From: Monosporascus cannonballus
Taxonomy: Eukaryota > Ascomycota > Sordariomycetes > Xylariales
Direction of reading: 5' to 3'
Assembly (NCBI GenBank): GCA_004154925.1
Contig: QJNS01000416.1
Coordinates: forward strand, 1-40,836
DNA length: 40,836 nt
In this document: positions 22,648 through 34,235 of the stretch, one piece after another
How positions within the stretch are numbered: position 1 is the first letter of the stretch
How the letters are laid out: the number at the start of each line of letters is the position of its first letter
The notes under the pieces: generated by a model
What the model was told of the DNA's origin: nothing
The model's input: the letters and a program-made list of their open reading frames with translations, nothing else
The model's database searches: none
Made by a program: the position numbers and the translations under genes

Positions 22648-25496
22648 TCAACCGTCTAGACTGGGGAACGAGTAAACCCTGAGCGAGCCGTCCTCGCCGG
22701 CGACGGCCAGTTCGTTTCCGGCGCGCCGCGGTCTCCACGATAGTTGTAGAACGGCTTTGGCGAGAAATAATCTGAAGCGGTTAGCGAGCGCGTTCCTTTT
22801 TTTTTTGGGGGGGGGGGGGGGGGTAAATGGGGGGGGGNNNNNNNNNNGGGGGGGCTTAAAAGAGGTTCGTGAGACAGGTTGGATGCCTGGGTAGGGTGAC
22901 TTACTCGGGGCGCAACGCCAGGCGCGACGACACGGCGAGCGGCGCGGGGTCGAGCAGGTGGACCGAGATCTTGCCGGCCTCGGTCCCGACGGCGAGGGCC
23001 AACTTGCCCGGCTTCGTGGGCCGGGGCAGGAAATCGATGGCCGTGGCGGGGTGCGTCTCGGGAATGGTGGCCGCGCATGTGATCTCCGCGTCCGAGGGTC
23101 CCTTCCGCCAGATCTTGACCTGCTTGTCCCGCCCGGCCGTGGCGAAGACCAGCGGCGGCGGGGAACCCGCCTCGGCCGTCGTCGCCACGGGGGGCGCCCA
23201 CGCCGCGTCGAGGATCATGCGCGAGTGGCCCTTGGGGTCCGACCGCAGGAGCCTGTAGCTCGGCGGCGCCCTCTCCTTCTTTTCCTTGTCCTCCTCCCCG
23301 CCGCCATCCTTTTCCGCTTCTTCGTTGGCGGAGCCAGCCCTCTCGAAGACGGCCCACGCGCGGTCCCGCCCGACGCTGAGCAGGTAGCGGTCGTCGGGGG
23401 GTGAGAAGCGCAGGCGCGTGGCGGTGAGCGAGTGCGCGGCCAGGGGCGGGCGCACCTCGGACCAGCGCGGCGCCGCTTCGAAGAGCCGCACCACGGCGTG
23501 GTTGGCCGACGACGCGCGGCACGCGCTCGCCACGAGCCGCCCATCGTGCGAGCACGCGAGGCACGACAGCTCATACCCGTGCCCGTACAGCTTCTCGGCC
23601 TCGGGCCACAGCGTGTGCCGCGACAGCGCGTCCTCGAGCGGCGGGCGGTCCACGTCCAGCGCCGACCTGCGCACCGCCGCCGCCGCTGCCGCTTCGGCGG
23701 CGTCGGGATCGCCCGTTTCTGCTGCGGTGGATTTGTTGTTGCCGACGGTCTGCTGCTGCTGCTGGGACTCTCCTCCCTCCGTTTCATGGTTATTGTCATT
23801 GCCTTCTTCCGCCTCGACGGCCTTGTTCGACAGGCCCAGCACCGGCATATCGGCGGCGTCGGGCCCGGCGTCTTCCGCGGGGCTGCCGATGCCGCAGACG
23901 CGGTTCAGCAGGCGGGCGACGGCCCTCGGCTCGTCGAAGACGCGCATGAGCTTCTCGTCGGCGCCCGAGACGAACTGCGAGTCGCCGAGCGTGTCGATGC
24001 AGTTGAGGTCGTAGCCGTGGATCTGGGGGCGCGCCATCTCGTGCCACGTGCTCCCGATCCTGGCTTTGTTTTCGGCCTCCGTCCCGCCCTCGTCCTTGGC
24101 CGCCGCTACCCATGCGGCGTGCAGCCTCGTGGTCTGGTCCGCGCTCGTCGAGAGCAGGTAGTCGCCGCTGCGGGCCCACGTGACGCCGGTAACGGCCCTC
24201 GTGTGCCCGCTGACGCCGACCCGCGGCAGCCACTGGTCCCTGTCGCGGTCGTGGCCCCAGAGCCTCCAGCTGCCCGTGCGCCCGAGGCAGGCGACCGACC
24301 CCGCGTCTGGCGACCAGAGGCCCGTCCAAAAGCCGCCCGTGCTGCCTGTCGCCGTCGTCGCGCCCTTCTCGCGGCTGATCTCGCCGAGCCGTACCGTCGT
24401 GACCCAGATCCCCGAGGACGAGTCCGCCTTCCAGATGGCCAGCGTGTTGTCGGCCGAGGTCGAGAGCAGCTGCAGTCTTCCGCCGCCGCTGCTGTCGTTG
24501 CGGGGGCACCACTTGGCGCTGTAGATCCAGTCGTCGTGCCCGAGCAGCAACGCCTCGAACGTGATGGAGTAGTCCTTGTCGGCGGCCTTGAGCCGGTGCG
24601 CCTTGTTGGACGGCGACCTCCCTGGCAGGAACGCGGCCATCGAGGGGTCCGCGCCGTCGGCGGCCGCCGTGGGAAGTTCCGTGCCCGCGTGGAACCGCCA
24701 GAGCCGGATGTACTTGTCCTGGCTCGCCGACGCCAGGATCAGATCGCCGCCGCCCCTGCCCTCGCGCGTGAAATCCAGGGACCGGATCCAGCCCTCGTGA
24801 CCGGACAGCGTGGCCTGGAGACGGAACTCGGGTTCAGCGCCGCTCGAGTCCGCGACGAAGATCTGCACAATATCCCGGGTCCCCGCGGCGGCCAGGACCA
24901 GGGACTCGTCGTCGGCGCCGAGCTCGCTCAGCGCCAGCGCCAGGGGGAAGAACTTGGGGCTCGGCTTGATGGTCTGCAGCACCCGTGCCTCGCCGCCGTC
25001 GAAGCTCCATATCCTGACCGTAGCGTCGGCCGCGCCCGTAGCGAATATCCTCGGCCGCGCCGTGCCCGTCCCGGGAGGTGTGCCCGTTTTCAGGGCAGCG
25101 ATGCAATTTATCCCGGCTGTGTGGCTCTGCACGGTCTGCACGCACTCGTTCTCCGAGTCTGAGCCAAGCCGCCAGACCTTGAGGCACCGGTCATCTGCAC
25201 CGCTGAGCAGATACGAGGCGGCCTCTCCATCCTGTCTGGGTAGGAACTTGACGGCTTTTACGACATCTCTATGTCCTGGTAGAAGGTTGGTGATGCCCCT
25301 TGGTATTGCGTCCTGGGACCTGTGCATCAGCCGTAATTCCTGAGGCTTTGGTTTTTGAACCTACATTCGGCCGCCACAAAGCGATGTTAAAGCCTGCCCC
25401 AAACGCTACGACCCCATCCTCACTCCAGTCAGCGGCGGCGGTGTGCCTGTTCGCACCGGCGGAGAGATACTTGACATCAACCACGGCTGCAGTCAT
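22648..25496 (-). CDS. elp2: Elongator complex subunit ELP2 (WD40 protein)
   Basis: Elp2 is a scaffold of the Elongator complex, which places carboxymethyl-type groups on wobble uridine 34 of tRNAs. Three exons join in frame: 25365-25496, 22905-25312 and 22648-22771, giving about 887 residues. The N-terminus YLSAGANRHTAAADWSEDGVVAFGAG is diagnostic. Two seven-bladed WD40 propellers follow, with repeats such as GHRDVVKAVKFL, GHEGWIRSLDF, GHDDWIYSAKW, GHTRAVTGVTW and YGHGYELSCLAC. The last exon encodes SWRPRRAGNELAVAGEDGSLRVYS. A long insertion near residues 510-590 is low-complexity (Glu/Asn/Gln, then poly-Ala), between the two propellers. The intron 25313-25364 is only 52 bp, and its in-frame acceptor is the second of two AGs. 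Intron 22772-22904 contains the sequence gap, so the coding sequence is intact. Confidence 0.94.
22801..22854. other. Assembly gap (10 N) inside a poly-G tract in an ELP2 intron
   Basis: Runs of 17 G (22807-22823), 9 G (22829-22837), ten N (22838-22847) and 7 G (22848-22854) follow each other. The true length is unknown. The gap falls in an intron of the minus-strand ELP2 gene, where the sense strand is poly-C. Confidence 0.98.
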
Positions 25497-26134
25497 CTTC
25501 CAATGCTGTTATCACCTAACCTGGAACGAAGGGAATTTAAGACGATTCTTAGGTGGTCTTATAAAATCGGCCGTCATGACTGGTTGAATGTTTAAAACCG
25601 GAGACGCATACGGCTGGCAACCAGCTGGCAACCAGCTGGCACTGGCGACCTGCCTAAGACCTTCCCCTACAACCCATGGAAAGGACAATAGGAGTGACAG
25701 TGATATGAGCCTACGGAAGGTTGAAATATAATTTAAATACGCCATACATTACCGGGCGATATTGTAGGCAAACAGCTGTAACTAAGCGGAATGCAATACC
25801 AACTTCGGTAAGCAATGCGTCTCTCTAATAAGGAGTCGTCTTAGTCTACAAGCTATGGGAGATCTCAAAAGTCACACCCATAGGTGCGCGTCTAGGTATA
25901 ACTCGACTAAACGCCAGGGGCTTTACCGGCCCAGATCCCAATCCATCGTGGATCTTGAATATTAAGCCCCTGGTCGTTGTCGCCCGCACTAGGCAACCGC
26001 GTGATTGATGCACGCGCCTAATCCAGGACTACATCCAAGTAAGCAGCGGCCTAATTTATAAGGAGACACCGAGTTCTTGGCTGGGGGTAAGCAAGGCTAT
26101 ACCAACGACAACGGAGGTAAGAGAGAATGCGTCG
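25497..26134. other. Intergenic region between ELP2 and CBC1
   Basis: This is the promoter side of ELP2 and the 3' side of CBC1, both on the minus strand. A tandem array of the palindromic 11-base unit CTGGCAACCAG lies at about 25613-25640. No gene is recognised. Confidence 0.5.
25613..25640. repeat. Tandem 11-bp palindromic unit (CTGGCAACCAG)
   Basis: About two and a half head-to-tail copies lie roughly 120 bp upstream of the ELP2 start. Each unit is itself an inverted repeat (CTGG-CAA-CCAG). It could bind a dimeric factor, but nothing else supports that. Confidence 0.75.
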
Positions 26135-28694
26135 TTATGACGCAGCAGACGCAGCCAACGCCTTTTGCTCCACCAAAAATGCCTCCTCGATAGCTGACCT
26201 GCGCCTGAACACTCTCAGCCACCTCTGTCCCCAGCGTTTGATCAGATCCTCACCGCCGTCGGAGACGACTGGATCCATGATCTGGTCCTTGGTCCCCTCT
26301 GCCCAGCTAATCAAGGCGTCTTCCATCGCCTTAAACAGATCACGCATACCAACTACTTCGTCCTCGGCAACCCCCGACAACCCGCCAGCGCTGACAACCT
26401 GCCGCAGGCGTCCCGTCACCTTGACGACGGTGTTGAAGACTAGCTCGAATACCCAGGCTTTGCTCAGCGCCTCGCCATACAGCCCGGCCCGGTCACTAAC
26501 GAGAGCCCAGTCGATAACGGAAGCGGGGGTGATGATAGAATAGTTGAGTAGCTTCTCCACGATGGTGATGGCGACGCCGGGGTGCGCTGACCAGTAGCTC
26601 ATGACTGCCGTGATTATCTGCGCCCTTGCTGCCTCGGATGCTGCGCCAGCGTCGAGTAAGCGGTCCTTAGTCCGCTCGATGCATGCCAAGACGTGCGACA
26701 GAGATTTGGATCCGACCCAGCACACGACCGTCACAAAGACGTCAGTGCTCGTCACAAGTGGGTCGAGGGATTGGTCGAGGGCTGCGGAATGAATACGGTC
26801 TATTACCGGTTGTATTTCATCATCTGCTGCCTTGCGCTTCAGGAGCGCCGCAAGCTCCTTGCCCTCCGCCGCAAACGGAACGTCTAGCATCATATTAGCT
26901 TCTCGGCTCAGCTTATGTCTAGAAGGATTTTTCACTAACGGTCGTCATTGAACTTGAACTCGGGGGTATCTTGTTCTTTCTCGGGGCCGATAAGTGCCTG
27001 ATAGGGCTCGGGCAAGGTACCCTTGATGCGCTGGGCGAAACTGAGACGGATTTCTTTGTCCAAAGCGCCAATGATGAAGGCCTTGCACGGATGCGTGTTA
27101 GGCAGCTGAACGTCGTCGACCCATTCGATCCACTTCCACATGAAACCGAAGTTGCTGAGATGGTGGGTGAACCAATCCAAGAAACGGTAGGCGAGTTCAA
27201 GGTCAAGGCGGTGGATGTTCTGGTACGTGTATCTTATAGCTCGTCCAAGACTAGGGGCCACAGCCGCCGGAGCGATTTTGCAAGCTTCGGTCAGGACGGA
27301 ATGATAATAAACGAGCTTGTGTTCTGGGGTTGGGAGCTGGAAGAGCTGCGAGAAGACGGCATCGACGGCGACATCTTCTGGCTTCCAAGTAGAGCGATCC
27401 CCGTCAATATCCCTCAGTCGATCGAATGGGGTGGCACGCTTGATGAAGGTGCCTGGGGCGAAATAGCAATCCACGTCAATCAGAAATCGCGCCGTGACGT
27501 TTCGGTTGAAATCCAGAATGTTGATCGTGTCCAGAAGACCATCTCGAATCAACGACGATGCGATGTTACTGACGGGCGGGACAGATTCGAAGTCTTGGCT
27601 AAGGTAAACAGAATAGTAGATCTCCGGAAACAAGGGGCGGGGTCCGGTGATGACGGTCTGGGGGACGATGATGTTTGGCAGGGCGTGTTTTTGCGCGTTG
27701 TCTAATTTCTCCTGCTGCTCTATCTCCTCCAGGGGCATCTGCCAGGGCTTCGGAAGACAGGCAAGCTCCCAGCCGCTGTTGGCCTCGTTCTGGAGCTGCT
27801 TCTGCAACAGCCCAATCAGACTCATGTTGGCTGTCGGGCTCTCTCCACCCTCCTCGACATGGTACGGATCTATCAGAGCCTGCAAAGCGTGAGGTTCCGA
27901 TGCGATAACATCGGTCTTGTCCATAAGCTCCGCCGCTTTCTGTTGCCATCGACCAGGCGCGGCGGCCATTATATAAGGGATCGTAAGGAGGATGATCTTG
28001 ACGAGTTCCGTTCCAATGGTCTAAGAGAATGTCAACGGATCGGCCGAGTACGTGAGAAAGATGGCGCACGTGCGCATGATATACTCACGTCGTCGGAGCT
28101 GCCCGTCTGGAGGTCGACGGCACGGCTGAAAAGCTCCTCCAATACGGGGAACAATCCATCCCCGTCTAGACAACTCTGCAGGCAAGCCAAGAATTTGAGG
28201 TAAAGCTTGACGTCTCGCCAGTCGCCCATTTTGACCTTCTCTTCGGTGGCGGTAGCAACCTTAGCCAGAAGTTCATCCAACAACTCAGGCTTAAGCGAGT
28301 TGACGACCAGGACAACAGCCGCGACGAACGGGGTCTTCAGCGGTTGTTCGATAACCATCTGTGGCACGAGATCCAAGAAGCTCGTGCGAAGCTCTTGATC
28401 ATCATAGTTGTCGGCTACAACGTGTGCAATGCCCTGTACTTCTTCGTGCCAGCGCCGGAGAGGGGATTCGGCGAGGCCCAGAAGCTGCTTCCGTATGCGA
28501 ACGGGCAATGGCGCATCGTAACGGCGCCGCTGGGGTCGTCGGTCGTAATCGTCGTCATCTGATGAACCAGTGTAAGCATGACAAGAGCGCGAAAAAAAAA
28601 TGGCGGTGCCAATGGATCGGCAAAGCTCACCTCTGTATCTCCTCTTGCGATTGTTGTGACCACCCCCGGATTGTCTGCGGTCGTAGTCCGCCAT
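26135..28694 (-). CDS. cbc1: Nuclear cap-binding complex subunit 1 (CBP80/CBC1)
   Basis: Cbc1 binds the m7G cap of nascent RNA polymerase II transcripts together with the small subunit Cbc2, linking capping to splicing, export and decay. Four exons join in frame: 28631-28694, 28089-28558, 26940-28020 and 26135-26883, about 787 residues. The Arg/Asp-rich N-terminus (MADYDRRQSGG, then DDDYDRRPQRRRYD) is followed by a MIF4G helical domain (about residues 40-260) with KQLLGLAESPLRRW and FVAAVVLVVN. Landmarks of the second and third helical domains include FPEIYYSVYLSQDF, GRAIRYTYQNI, LDWFTHHLSNFGFMWKW, WVGSKSLSHVLACIERTK and AIITPASVIDWAL-like sequence. The introns are 56-72 bp with GT-AG ends. 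The intron 26884-26939 uses a GTTAGT donor and rejoins DD to VPFAAEG. Start and stop match the family. Confidence 0.95.
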
Positions 28695-30371
28695 TCTGTC
28701 GACACCTAGAGATGCTGATGAAGATGTGTATGAATGAATGAGAAATGAAGTAAACGAAGGCGAGGGTGAGATTGTAAGTTGGGATTAATTTAGAGAGACG
28801 CTATACCTCTGCATATAAGTTTTCCGGCACCTTCCTACGCGCTGATGCTCCTCAAAGGGTACGGTATTGTGTGCGTAATGAGAGCTTCGATAAGAGACGG
28901 AAAAGGTGTAAGTAAGGTCGTGACGGGACGCGCGCAAGGAAGCACTGTCCACTATGCGAAGCTTCCACCTTGGTAGGTACAGACGTTGTCCTTGTGTATG
29001 GGCAGTTACCTACCAGTACATACCCAGTCTGGCAAGTGCATATCAGCCACAATCGAAACTTACCCGGCGCCCTCGCTGTGAGGCTGGTACGGAGGCAGGT
29101 GGGGGGTTTCCGGTTGGAAGTCCAAGTTTGACACCGCCACATGCAGGATAACCACTTGCAGCATCCATCTCCTTAACCTACTTCGTGTTTTCCGACACAC
29201 ATGTAGCTCCTCGTATGCCCATATATATCAGGCAAGTGAGTTAAACCGCTGTACAATATATATGTACACCCACCTACTTAAGCTGCCAGAATAGCGGCAT
29301 TTCTGGTTATATCGTGAGGGCACGGGAATCCCCAGGGTCCCACCAGCTGCATCCCTGCAACTTCCAGCCGGAATCCCTCAGGTCCTCGCTCAAAATCTAC
29401 AATGTATTGGACGTTCGGAAACCCAGATGGCACACTGTAGCTACTGTACCAGTCACGGATTCTCCGGGCCTGGGTGGCTCCAGTTAGCTAGGCATCTAAG
29501 TAAGACTGTCTTTGGATCAAAATTTATTCCCCTTGAACACAGTATCGACATCAGTAGCCTGTTCCCTCTGTCCAACCGAGCATTAGGAACCGGCCCCCTT
29601 TGGTATCCTTTCCTGGCTAGCGCGCATGTTCAACTGCGTCAATGGAATAAACGAAATTTTTTTTAGTCGAGCCAGGGCTTTCCTGGGGTGCCTAGTTCCT
29701 AATTCCTAGTTCCGGTGCCGTCGCTGCGAAGATGAGAACCTTACCGCAACAGGTATATCTCAGGCACTCTCCCCTTATTGCACGCGCTCAAGAACACATC
29801 TCGCCCCATTGCCACCCTTCAAGTAATAAGGTATGCATCGTCGTTAACCTCCTTTTGGCACATGGGAGGTATCTCCTTCAAAAGGACCACATTGAAGGGG
29901 TCCAGCCACCTTGCGGTCGCCCACCACAAGGATAAAGCGACTAGTCGAACAAGATGAAAAGCAAATGCCGTCTTTCTTGATGCATGAGAGAAGTCTTAAG
30001 AACGCCTTTAGGAGTTTCCTTGTATCCGTCTACAGGTTCGGTATTTTGCCAGTTGTTCGGGACTTCGAGGTCGTCGTTGCTAGGACCAGGGGCTGCAGGC
30101 CGGTCGAAAGCCCAGACAGAGGCGTCCTATCCACTTCTCCGGCACATCTTCCCTGGAGATTTAGTCCGCGAGGTACACATGGTTCCACTCTGAACTCTCT
30201 CTCATTCAAGCCGAAACGTGCAGTCGGAATACGCCGCTTTCGAAAACCGACAATCCCTAAACGTGGTATCTAGAACTCGCGCCGAATCGAACTATCGGCC
30301 AACGAACGAATGGTGCAGCAAGCAACAACTGGGCGATATGTCGGTTACAAGGGCGAGGATTGGAACGAGGC
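28695..30371. other. Intergenic region between CBC1 and GSK-3
   Basis: About 1.7 kb holds the CBC1 promoter and the 3' side of GSK-3. There is a pair of TAGGTAC/TACCTACC motifs near 28974 and 29007. The longest open stretch (29911-30273, plus) shows no family resemblance. No RNA gene was recognised. Confidence 0.5.
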
Positions 30372-31842
30372 TCAATCCAGTTTAGCCATCATTTCCGACT
30401 TCGACAACGGCGTGAAATTATCGATATCGAGGCCGCGAGACGCCAAAACGGGCTTCATATGAGCTGGTACCAGCTTGTGGTTGAGATGCGGTGCTATTGA
30501 CAGTTCTGAGGCGATAGGTCAGCAAGAATCCCGTTAGACCAAGGCACGACGCGCTCACCATGTTTGTTGAAGTCGAACAGGTTTGGCAGGTCCCGCAGCT
30601 GTCCCGTCGAATGACGCGAGTCCGGTAGCTTGGTGTTGGGGTCCCTGAGCTCGTCGAAGAAGGGATGGACCATGGCGTCAATGGCACCGAGACGTTCTGT
30701 CGGGGTATATTCCAACAGCCTCGCTATCAGGTCCAGAGCATTGGCGTCCGCCCTACGGAAGACTTTGCTGAACGGGTGGGGCTTGATCTGTGGGAACTTG
30801 TGCTCCATATAGTTCGGGTTCATGGTCCGAATCTGATCTCGAGTCGGAGTGCCAAGCACCTTGATAATTTCTACCAGCTGATCGATGCCGGATTCCCCGG
30901 GGAAGAGGGGTTGTCCCAGCATGAGTTCCGCCATAACGCAGCCGGTCGACCAGACATCTAAGGTAATATAAGTATTTACTAAGTCACGATCAAGAAAAGT
31001 GCAGAGGCTCACCGATCTTGGTTGTATAGTTCGTGGCACCAAAAATAAGTTCTGGCGCTCGGTAATATCTCGAGCAGATGTACGAGACGTTAGGTTCGTT
31101 CTCGACCAGAATCTTGGCGCTGCCGAAATCGCATAATTTCAGAATGCCGGTGTTGGGATCCAGTAGGAGATTTTGAGGCTTAATGTCTCTATGGCAGATC
31201 CCTTGCGAATGGATGTAGGCCAGGGCTCGGAACAACTGGTAGATATAAAGCTTAACTTCCAGGATGGGCATAGTCGTCTTCATCTTGTTGAAGAAGCGTG
31301 ACGCTCGGTAGACTGTCTCCGGCACAAATTCCTGCACCAGGTTCAAATATACTTCATCCTTCTGTTCACACGATTAGCTGGTACCGTAGCGAGAGCTCGG
31401 CAGCTGGCTGCTCACCCGTTCGCCATTACTATAGTAGAAGGCCTTCAGCTGGACGATGTTGGGGTGCCGGACGATGCGCATGATCTGCAGCTCGCGATTC
31501 TGGTACAAGAGTTAGCTGAGCTGCAACAAGGTACGGGCGCGCGGAGCTGATGCTTGCCTTGAACCTCTTGTCTTGGAGGACCCGTTTGATGGCTGCGTCT
31601 TCGCCCGAGGGCGACAGTTTTGTCTGGAAGACGACACCGAACGAGCCATTGCCGACAATCTTACAGTTGGTATACTGCAGTTCTCTCGTTTCGCCCGTGA
31701 TGCCGTCTTGCACCTTCTCGCGTATGACTTCTGCTTTCTGTCTAAGTACTGCATTCATGATACGTCGGATGGGACTGGACGGCTCTGCCTCACCTCCCAT
31801 GCGGAGTGAATTGAAAGCCGCCGTTGGGCGGTTCTGCGACAT
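30372..31842 (-). CDS. gsk3: Glycogen synthase kinase 3 (GSK-3 / shaggy-type Ser/Thr kinase)
   Basis: GSK-3 phosphorylates primed substrates and acts in the cytosol and nucleus in metabolism, growth and stress control; in filamentous fungi it is needed for normal growth. Six exons give 395 residues: 31794-31842, 31558-31730, 31416-31499, 31013-31361, 30559-30957 and 30372-30505. The glycine loop is GNGSFGVV (43-50), the ATP lysine is in AAIKR (K65), and HRDIKPQN (159-166) and DFG (180-182) are intact. The activation-loop tyrosine is in [11 protein letters not shown] (Y196). C-terminal landmarks are [20 protein letters not shown] and the end MMAKLD. The intron 31500-31557 is GC-AG. The intron 31731-31793 is 63 bp with no stop, so a naive reading keeps 21 extra residues; removing it restores [11 protein letters not shown], the usual fungal sequence. 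I see no Akt-type serine motif at the N-terminus. Confidence 0.97.
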
Positions 31843-34235
31843 GATGGAGAGCTGTCGGTCTGGTCGGGATGCACTACGTGTTTTTGCAGTCCAAATCGTC
31901 CCCAAGTGTCAGCAGCTACTAGAGCCGGAGGATGTCTGCCAGGATGTTTGGACCGCCGTGTTGGGCGAAATTGAGGGGGGGAAGGGGCGGGTGGGTGGTC
32001 TAGGCTGCAGATGACCCAAAGAATCAGCCAATGCAGCGATGTCGCCGTCCTGGAAAGACTAAAATACGTCTTAGTCGCAATTGGTCTAGATGCGGAATTT
32101 TAAGACTCAGGTCCCGTTGCAAGCATCTGAGGCCGGTTAGTTGGTCGTATTTGAAGGTACTGCTGTCGTGTCTGTCCAGTCAAAATCGCCTGGAGAGGCT
32201 GGCGGCAGTGGGGTGTGAGAAAATGAAGGCGGGGTTGAGGGATATCGTGTGGAAAGATGTATGTAGTGGTGCTGAGAAATGTTCCTGTGAGACTCGGAAT
32301 TAGCAAATGCGGTGTTTTGAGAATGAGAACATTAAAAAGGCTATCCTGAAGATTGCGTACGAGAGAAGAATGAGAGAGTCTAGTCCAGTAACCAGCAAGC
32401 ACGAGGGGAGGGGGAGGATCGCGGCGGCGGCGGGGGTGGAGAAAGTTTAGAAGTAGAAATAAGTAACCGCCCACTGGGTTCAAATTTAGGGGAGATTTTT
32501 AGGGAGAAGTGGATGATGGTTTGGATTTGGGTTTGGGTTTAAGGGTGAGCGAGTGTCCGTGTGATGGGCCAGGACCGGGAGAGGAGGGCAGCAGGGTGCA
32601 GATGAGGTAATGGGTGATTGGGAAGGAACAATTCGACACAGTATCGGGGACGGAGTGAATTTAAGCCACAGCTCATCAATTGGCAACTCCCCAATTGAAT
32701 ACCTAGTATTAAAAGCACATGCAGGTATGTATGTATATTAATACCACGATTGTGATATAAGTAGGCTCGGAGATCAGTCTCTGCAGGTGAACGCACGACA
32801 AGCACGGTACCCTGGATGCAGGAAAGAGAAGGCGGAAATAGATCCGGACCAGCGAGAGCCTGATGATAGAGCGGCAAGTGACCTAATAATCGGAGTTATT
32901 GGGAGATTGAATTTGCTGAGGATTCCAGTTCCCCATTGATGGGGAGTGCCACCTAGGTCGGTTATTGGACAAGTGAAAGTAGTAGGTGAGTGTGTATACG
33001 CGCATGCATACAGTAGTCGACAAGTACATCTACCTATATGCACGGGGTATGAGGTATGGCTTAGGCTCGGGTGCCAGGGCAGGCCAGGTAAGGTTAAGGT
33101 AAGGTACCTACCACATGGTGCGCTACTGACCTTGCGGAGGCCTCTCACCAAGGGGAAGAAAAGATGGGCCCTTCAGCTCTGCGGTTTGCAGGGCTGCGCT
33201 GTGATGGAGGAAGCATTCATCATCAATCATATGATGGCCTATAGTGCCGACCAAACAAGAACTCGTGGCATTCGGAGAGCATGTCCATCGGTACGTTATA
33301 TATGGGTGTGTACATGTATGTGTATGCGTATACGTATGCTGATACTGATGTGTATGCGTGCGAGTACATGCGTGTGAGATCAATCAAAGGAATATGAAAA
33401 GTGGTGCAACTTACTGTACCTCAAGAAGACAACAATGACAATTGGCCACGATTGGCCGAGTTGGTACACAATAGAATACCTGGACGCAGTGGATTGTTCC
33501 AGCTTTCGATGTCTTCTCCGCCGTCGAGAATCAAGGGAAGCACGAAGCGGGCGGTCGTGGCGGTAGTCGGTCGTCCTCCTGTTTCTTGCGATGCTTGTAG
33601 TCGGCCAAACTTGAGCTCTTCTAAAAGAAGTTCTAACCACTTAGCAGTGTACGTAGAACCCGTGGCCGTGGTTCAAATCGGGATGGGAATCGATTGAGGA
33701 GGGGGGTCAGCGTTTCGCTCGATAGCGGGAGGCGGCCCTCGATAGGTTCAGTTGAATGACGGCAAAGCGAACATAACGGGTTCGGGCGCGGGAGAAAACG
33801 GTGGTCTGTTTTTCACATAATAATGGTAAGTGAAGGCCTCCTATAATTATGCTGGCACAAATTGTCCTCACCCACGCCCAGGGGCTGCAATATGGAAAGA
33901 CAGCCAACCAGACCCGTCCAGAGAAAGGTCCATTCCAGACTCCCTCAATGTTAATTGTTGAAGCTTTTGGGGAGTGGATATCACGAACCTCCAGCTGGAT
34001 TGTGCGTGGCCGATATAGCAGATAGCCCGGATTTGCGACCAAAACGATGTTGTTGCCAAGCTTCAAAGGTTCAATCCTGCCCTATCGATGAGCTCGGTAG
34101 CCTCGCTGTTGTTCGGCTCAACTACAGGCAGAGCAGAAACCCCTAGGCGAATAAACCGTGGAATATGTAGCGTAGGTGATATAGCAGAAACGACGTTGCT
34201 TGTACTCTCAGCACTATCGGGCCTGACCGGTCTTC
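31843..34235. other. GSK-3 upstream region with simple-sequence tracts
   Basis: No gene is recognised. The first 700 bases read on the minus strand as CT-rich, as expected for the GSK-3 promoter and leader. Tracts at 32521-32542 (TTTGGG-like units), 33085-33112 (AAGGTTAAGGTAAGGTAC) and 33292-33377 (alternating purine-pyrimidine) stand out. Open stretches here have no domain resemblance. Confidence 0.5.
33292..33377. repeat. Alternating purine-pyrimidine (TG/TA/CG) tract
   Basis: About 85 bases are made almost entirely of alternating purine and pyrimidine, mixing GTGT, ATAT, GCGT and TACGTAT units with few breaks. Such DNA can adopt left-handed Z form under negative supercoiling. The tract is an imperfect microsatellite by simplest reading. 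Confidence 0.7.

Noticed and set aside
23432..25162. Long plus-strand open frame of 576 codons opposite ELP2
   Set aside because: It is the antisense shadow of GC-rich ELP2 codons, with Arg/Val/Pro-rich composition and no domain.
29911..30273. Open frame of 120 codons between CBC1 and GSK-3
   Set aside because: No family resemblance; basic, proline-rich composition expected from chance.
32517..32545. TTTGGG-rich stretch as a telomere repeat
   Set aside because: Units are TTTGGG, not TTAGGG, and only about three; simple-sequence drift in a leader is enough.
33600..33690. Possible tRNA at GGTTCAAATCG on the plus strand
   Set aside because: No A box (TGGCNNAGTGG type) or cloverleaf pairing upstream.
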